From contig NZ_CP062252.1 of NCBI RefSeq assembly GCF_014863605.1, forward strand, positions 4,907,001-4,971,000: a stretch of 64,000 nt of DNA, read 5' to 3'. The DNA is from Pseudomonas allokribbensis. GTDB taxonomy: Bacteria > Pseudomonadota > Gammaproteobacteria > Pseudomonadales > Pseudomonadaceae. This document shows, one piece after another, positions 60,339 through 64,000 of this stretch; positions within the stretch are counted from its first letter, which is position 1, and each line of letters starts with the position of its first letter. The position numbers and the translations under genes are program-made. Under the pieces are notes generated by a model. That model searched no databases. It was given only the letters and a program-made list of their open reading frames with translations, and had not been told where the DNA came from.

Positions 60339-60923
60339 ATGGCTCACATTTCAGCGATCCGTACCAATGTGGGATTTTTTCACTTTGCCCAGGCCGCGAA
60401 ACTATAAGAGTTTCCCTGGGTTCGAAATTCCCACCGTTCAGAGGTATTTCACCAGTGGTGGAACACGCAGATTGAGGGGAGGTTTCCACTGACGGTGTAA
60501 ACCTTTCCGTGCCAGATCAGAAGCTGGCCATCAGTACGCGACACGTTTTCATAATTCGCAAAACGTGTCGCGACACTTGCCTGAGTGGGATGGCAGATCC
60601 AGCCCCAATGAGGGTTGGATCGCTCAACGTCCCCCAGTGGGGAGTTTTCCTCAAATTGAGGAAATAAAAAGACCTCGGGTAATCCCCCAACCTGCACCGC
60701 AGGATCAATGACTGGGCTGAAATCTCAGCCATGTATCACTTTGCCTACCTACGACTTACTGCAACAAAAATATCCCCTTCCGCTCCGTCAAATCCAACTA
60801 TTTCAGTCCCGTTTAATCCAGTTTCGTGTAGCACCTTAGGTGCACCTAAAAAACACTGGATATAAGACCAGATCATGCCTAATGTGGGTTTGAAGCAAGT
60901 TCAAATCCACTCGAGGCCATCCC
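60339..60923. other. 585 bases without a convincing gene
   Basis: A reverse frame of 82 codons (60449-60697) starts at GTG without a ribosome site and covers the long hairpin, so it is not called. The region contains the 13 bp-stem inverted repeat at 60537-60572, an AGGTGCACCT palindrome near 60838, and the probable promoter of the downstream phage genes. Confidence 0.5.
60537..60572. repeat. Perfect 13 bp inverted repeat
   Basis: CGCGACACGTTTT (60537-60549), a 10-base centre CATAATTCGC, and AAAACGTGTCGCG (60560-60572). No T tract follows on either strand, so a protein-binding site (centromere-like or operator) is more likely than a terminator. Confidence 0.85.
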
Positions 60924-61100
60924 ATGAACACAGCCAAGACCGCTCGAGGTCGACAACATAAACCGACTCGCTCAGAGGTGGCCGCGGCGTGGGGCCGCCT
61001 GCGCGACGCTGCCAGCGAAGGAAGCATCCAAGCATCCGCCCTCCTCATCGCACTTGCGGAAAACAAACCGGTCATTGCCATGGAATCGCCCGCCGCATGA
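60924..61100 (+). CDS. Small phage protein, 58 residues
   Basis: MNTAKTARGRQHKPTRSEVA, then a helical AAWGRLRDAASEGSIQASALL. GAGG lies 6 bases before the ATG, and its stop overlaps the next start by 4 bases (ATGA). No family recognised. It leads the forward operon of phage-type genes to 63979. Confidence 0.6.
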   Translation: MNTAKTARGRQHKPTRSEVAAAWGRLRDAASEGSIQASALLIALAENKPVIAMESPAA

Positions 61101-61513
61101 CTGAACGCGACAAAAGCGGGAAATGGAAGCCCGGGCAATCAGGCAACCCAGGTGGACGCTCCGGGCAAACACAGGAGCTTCGCGCTCGACTTGCCGAGGG
61201 TGCTGACGCAGTTACCAAGAAGGTGCTCGCAGCTGCCAAGAAGGGCGATATGCAGGCCTGCCGATTGATCCTTGAGCGCCTTGTCCCGCCAATCAAACCG
61301 ACCTCTGAGCCGGTGCAATTCGAACTCGACGACACGGACCTGCCGAGCGCAGCCAAATCAATCATGCGTGCTGTTGCCGGCGGACATCTCGCGCCCGACC
61401 AGGGCAAGTCGCTCATCGAAGGCTTGGGCGCCGTCGCCCGGGTGATCGAGGTCGCTGAGCTTCAAAAGGCCGTCGAAGAACTCCGCACGCAAATGGAGGG
61501 AATGCAGCAATGA
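61097..61513 (+). CDS. DUF5681-type phage protein
   Basis: A 138-residue protein with the family motif KWKPGQSGNPGGRSG at the N-terminus and a helical body (LAEGADAVTKKVLAAAKKGDMQACRLILERLVPP). Proteins with this motif are common in prophages and plasmids, often upstream of terminase genes, but their role is not established. Overlaps both neighbours by 4 bases (ATGA). Confidence 0.75.
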   Translation: MTERDKSGKWKPGQSGNPGGRSGQTQELRARLAEGADAVTKKVLAAAKKGDMQACRLILERLVPPIKPTSEPVQFELDDTDLPSAAKSIMRAVAGGHLAPDQGKSLIEGLGAVARVIEVAELQKAVEELRTQMEGMQQ

Positions 61514-61941
61514 GCATCAAGTCATTGAAAGCAGAACTGCATAGGATCGCCCAGAAGATCGGCGCCGCAGATGAAACTGTACTGCTGATTGTGCTCGCGG
61601 TGATCCGAGCGAATACCAGAGAGCCCCAAGCGGAAAAAGGCTTTCCGAAAACCGCTGGGCACCAGGTCGACTATCGAATTCAGGGACAAAACGTATCGCT
61701 TTTCTTCCCCTTCGCAGAAATGGATAGCGACCAGGGTGAGCAAATGGCGAAGGCCATCATTCTCCACACCCGGCAGACAGAACGGGCCGGCCGTACACCT
61801 CAAGTCGGCGTACTCAATATGCGTGCTGCGCCCGAGGAAGGGGCTTGGATCGTTACGTGGCCTCCTGAAGGGATCACGGTTGAGCAGCACGCCGCAGAGC
61901 AATACCAGCGGATCGTGGAGGCGCGCAATGAACATCCGTAA
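61510..61941 (+). CDS. Hypothetical protein of the element
   Basis: 143 residues (LKAELHRIAQKIGAADETVLL, VDYRIQGQNVSLFFPFAEMD). ATGA overlap with the previous gene and 14 shared bases with the next. No recognised domain. Confidence 0.6.
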   Translation: MSIKSLKAELHRIAQKIGAADETVLLIVLAVIRANTREPQAEKGFPKTAGHQVDYRIQGQNVSLFFPFAEMDSDQGEQMAKAIILHTRQTERAGRTPQVGVLNMRAAPEEGAWIVTWPPEGITVEQHAAEQYQRIVEARNEHP

Positions 61942-62146
61942 CCAAATCGCCCGCCTGAAGCAGACCGCCGGCGACTCGCAATTTAGCAGCGACGTTCGGC
62001 AGATCAGTCAGCTGATGGACGAGTTGAGCGCCGAAGCCGTCGGCGGTGCCGCCACCGGGGAAGCCTCTCTTCTCGAAATCTTCAACGCCACTTCGACCTC
62101 CGACCGCCCCACCCCGATCCCAAACAATCCAAAGGTAACTCAATGA
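61928..62146 (+). CDS. Small hypothetical protein
   Basis: 72 residues starting at ATG 61928 (MNIRNQIARLKQTAGDSQFS, then DVRQISQLMDELSAEAV). Overlaps the gene before by 14 bases and the next start by 4. Helical, with an Ala-rich middle. No family recognised. Confidence 0.55.
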   Translation: MNIRNQIARLKQTAGDSQFSSDVRQISQLMDELSAEAVGGAATGEASLLEIFNATSTSDRPTPIPNNPKVTQ

Positions 62147-62913
62147 AAATCGGCAAACGTTCAGTTCTCAAGGTCGGCCTGGCCAACCTTCACTACTCCG
62201 AATATGAGCACTCTCGTATTGAGGCTCACACCTTCTCTATTCAGCGTCCGGACGGGACCAAAGGTGTATGGCAAGCCGGTGGCTTGATGAAGTCCGCTCG
62301 CCAGCTCCAAACCCTAGCGCTGGAGACCTTCAAAGACTTCGGCGAAGAGATCGTCTCGATCCGGGAAAACAAAGATTTCAACTCGTCCGCGATCGAGCGC
62401 TTGAGCAAAGAGAAAATCGCAGGCGTGACAGACACCCTCCTTCCCGCAATGCAGTCGGTCGCGAAGGATATGCTCACCCTGGCCGAAACCGTCACCCAAG
62501 GCTTCTCCCCTGTCGCTCCTCGCGCGAGTAGCGATATCGCAGGCTTTCTCGCAGACCAAGAACTGAGAACCCTTGTGCGAGGCCTCAGTCCGGAAGAGCG
62601 CCGCAACCTCATGTCCGAAGCGCGCCAGGGTGGTCACCCCGATATCGTCGAAGCAGTGCTAAGAGCAAATCCGATGCTCTCTGGCCTCAACTCTGAAGCA
62701 GCAGCGAGCCTTTCCCGGGCGGGCATTGCCGCCTCTCGTGCAGATGACATTGACGTGCTCCGTCAAATGCTGGCCGTCTACGACGATGTGCTCGCCACCA
62801 CTTCGCAGGTTGGCGTGTCACTTAGCGGCATGATTGCCAACTCCGCAGGCTATGCCGGCCGATTCGAAAAATGGCGATCCGGTTGTGAGGGCTCCGAAGC
62901 TTTGCGCGCTTAG
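62143..62913 (+). CDS. Hypothetical protein of the element
   Basis: 256 residues, mostly helical in its second half (LSPEERRNLMSEARQGGHPDIVEAVLRANPMLSGL, LLAVYDDVLATTSQVGVS-like). The first 30 residues (MKIGKRSVLKVGLANLHYSE) look beta-rich. No domain recognised. A structural or regulatory phage role is possible from its place in the operon. Confidence 0.6.
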   Translation: MKIGKRSVLKVGLANLHYSEYEHSRIEAHTFSIQRPDGTKGVWQAGGLMKSARQLQTLALETFKDFGEEIVSIRENKDFNSSAIERLSKEKIAGVTDTLLPAMQSVAKDMLTLAETVTQGFSPVAPRASSDIAGFLADQELRTLVRGLSPEERRNLMSEARQGGHPDIVEAVLRANPMLSGLNSEAAASLSRAGIAASRADDIDVLRQMLAVYDDVLATTSQVGVSLSGMIANSAGYAGRFEKWRSGCEGSEALRA

Positions 62914-63028
62914 CTGGACAAGATCCCGGCCCGAGGAAAACCAAAAGCAGCAGCGGAAGAATCCGAAGCCGCGTAAGCGGTCCGGCGTGCGGTCGTCACA
63001 GTTCGGCCGCCAACTAGGAGCAACTACC

Positions 63029-63391
63029 TTGACCACCTACCAACAGCGCTTCGCCGAGGCGTGCAAGACAACTTGCTTTGCGTCCTACCCACTCAAACAA
63101 GGTCCTGACTCCGGCTACGTGGTGTGGGATGTCCAGCACGTCCGCGACGGCCAGAAGGTGACCATTGACGGGCCGTTCTTCACTGAGGACGAAGCCCGGG
63201 TATCGGCCGATCTTTTGCGCGGTACCTTCCGCGGTGCCAGGGCCTATCAGGGAATCCATGACCGGATCTGGAACTACGACCCACGGCACGAGCAGGTGAC
63301 GATCGACCAGGCTCGGATGTCGCGCTCGCTGCTCGCCATCCGACTGGGTGTTTCGATACCCAACAACAGCGCCCAGGGCGCCCAGGAGTAA
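63029..63391 (+). CDS. Hypothetical phage protein
   Basis: 120 residues from TTG 63029, which has AGGAG 8 bases upstream (MTTYQQRFAEACKTTCFASY, VWDVQHVRDGQKVTIDGPFF). An open frame runs upstream to 62834, but that extension is basic and low in complexity (NQKQQRKNPKPRKRSG). No known family. Confidence 0.55.
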   Translation: MTTYQQRFAEACKTTCFASYPLKQGPDSGYVVWDVQHVRDGQKVTIDGPFFTEDEARVSADLLRGTFRGARAYQGIHDRIWNYDPRHEQVTIDQARMSRSLLAIRLGVSIPNNSAQGAQE

Positions 63392-63394
63392 ACC

Positions 63395-63979
63395 GTGGCC
63401 ATGACCACCGCCTACGGCACCAAAACCCGAATCCTACTGAGCGGATCGGCCGGCAAGCTATTCGGGCGTGAGCACATTTACGAACTCTCTACCGGCGACA
63501 CGCGGGAGGCTGTGAAGGCTGTCGACGTCAATCACCCTGGGTTCGCGAAGTACCTCGCTGATGCGAAACGAAAGGGACTTGAGTTTGCGGTTTTCCGGAA
63601 CCGGAAAAACATTGGCGAGAAGGGGCTAAAGATGGGTGGGGCTCAGGAGATCCGGATCATCCCTGTGATTGCAGGCAGCAAGCGCGCAGGCCTGTTTCAA
63701 ACTGTGCTCGGAGTCGTTTTGATTGCTATGAGCTCTGTAACAAATGGCGCGACCCTGGCACCAGGTATCGCGCTAGCAGCGGGGGGAGTCATCCAGATGC
63801 TAAGCCCTCAGGCTACTGGTCTGAAGCAAAGCACATCTCCTGAGAACGCCCCGTCCTATGCATTCGGTAGCGCCAAGAACACCACCGCCAGCGGCAATCC
63901 GGTCCCGATCTGCATAGGTGAACGCCGGTGGGGTGGAATCATTATCTCTGCCTCTATCCATGCGGAGGATCGCCAATAA
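63395..63979 (+). CDS. Phage tail assembly protein I (lambda GpI-like)
   Basis: 194 residues starting at GTG 63395 (GGAG six bases before) or ATG 63401. The N-terminal ubiquitin-like part (VKAVDVNHPGFAKYLADAKRKGLEFAVFRN), a hydrophobic middle (GVVLIAMSSVTNGATLAPGIALAAGGVIQML) and the C-terminal NPVPICIGERRWGGIIISASIHAEDRQ match lambda GpI tail assembly proteins. In lambdoid phages gene J (tip fibre) follows, probably just past the window edge. Confidence 0.88.
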   Translation: MAMTTAYGTKTRILLSGSAGKLFGREHIYELSTGDTREAVKAVDVNHPGFAKYLADAKRKGLEFAVFRNRKNIGEKGLKMGGAQEIRIIPVIAGSKRAGLFQTVLGVVLIAMSSVTNGATLAPGIALAAGGVIQMLSPQATGLKQSTSPENAPSYAFGSAKNTTASGNPVPICIGERRWGGIIISASIHAEDRQ

Positions 63980-64000
63980 CTCTCCATTAACCGCTTAGGC

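Larger units (their letters stand above)
51450..64000. mobile_element. Integrated prophage-like element (left end; right end outside the window)
   Basis: Starts at the tRNA-Arg fragment and recombinase, followed by an AlpA-like gene, overlapping small early genes, a winged-helix protein with iterons, small regulators on the reverse strand, AT-rich cargo genes, and phage-type genes ending in a lambda GpI-like tail protein. No portal, terminase large subunit or capsid gene is visible in these 12.5 kb, so it may be a prophage with late genes beyond the window, a decayed prophage or a satellite. Confidence 0.8.

Noticed and set aside
60449..60697. 82-codon reverse open frame
   Set aside because: GTG start without ribosome site and it contains the long inverted repeat; not supported as a gene.

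Overview
The window is about 51 kb of chromosomal backbone from a Pseudomonas of the fluorescens group, followed by the left end of an integrated element. The high GC content, the gene order (gacS-ldhA; dctA-phoQ-phoP-pcpS-nrdA; cheR-cheV-flgA-flgM-flgN-flgZ) and the family of 29-31 bp inverted repeats between convergent genes all point to that genus. No database search was possible, so family names rest on motif recognition.

Layout. 1-11.6 kb: the end of gacS (sensor of the Gac/Rsm pathway), ldhA, and a run of small housekeeping genes (zinc-ribbon protein, META lipoprotein, TlpA-like lipoprotein, arsC, wrbA, a Tag-like glycosylase, ttcA, a SprT-family protein, a CaiB-type CoA-transferase). 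10.3-19.1 kb: dctA with a sigma-54 promoter and paired enhancer-like palindromes, an AraC-type regulator, phoP/phoQ with phased PhoP-box-like repeats, a dienelactone hydrolase, pcpS and an RstAB-like two-component pair. 19.1-22.8 kb: nrdA behind a long control region with two NrdR-like boxes and a DnaA box. 22.9-28.1 kb: a small secreted protein and a MacA-MacB-outer-membrane-factor efflux operon. 28.3-36.0 kb: flagellar and chemotaxis genes with recognisable sigma-54 and FliA promoters. 36-42.9 kb: an MFS transporter, a glutamine-synthetase-like ligase, a kinase with a REC-TPR response regulator, and an LprI-domain secreted protein.

42.9-51.4 kb is a type VI secretion effector island: a deleted hcp relic, vgrG, a DcrB/EagR-type chaperone, a PAAR-Rhs effector with a 113-residue variable toxin tip, a probable immunity gene, and an orphan piece of rhs core. 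Just upstream lies a perfect 44 bp palindrome plus a third copy of its half-unit.

51.45 kb to the end is a prophage or related element. Its left boundary is a 3' fragment of a tRNA-Arg(CCU) gene next to a tyrosine recombinase. Then come an AlpA-like regulator, overlapping small early genes, a winged-helix protein followed by four iterons (a candidate replication origin), a reverse-strand block with a paired-palindrome operator, an AT-rich accessory region with a three-gene TIGR04255 cassette and a PIN-like protein (candidate defence genes), and finally small phage genes ending with a lambda GpI-like tail protein. The right end lies outside the window.
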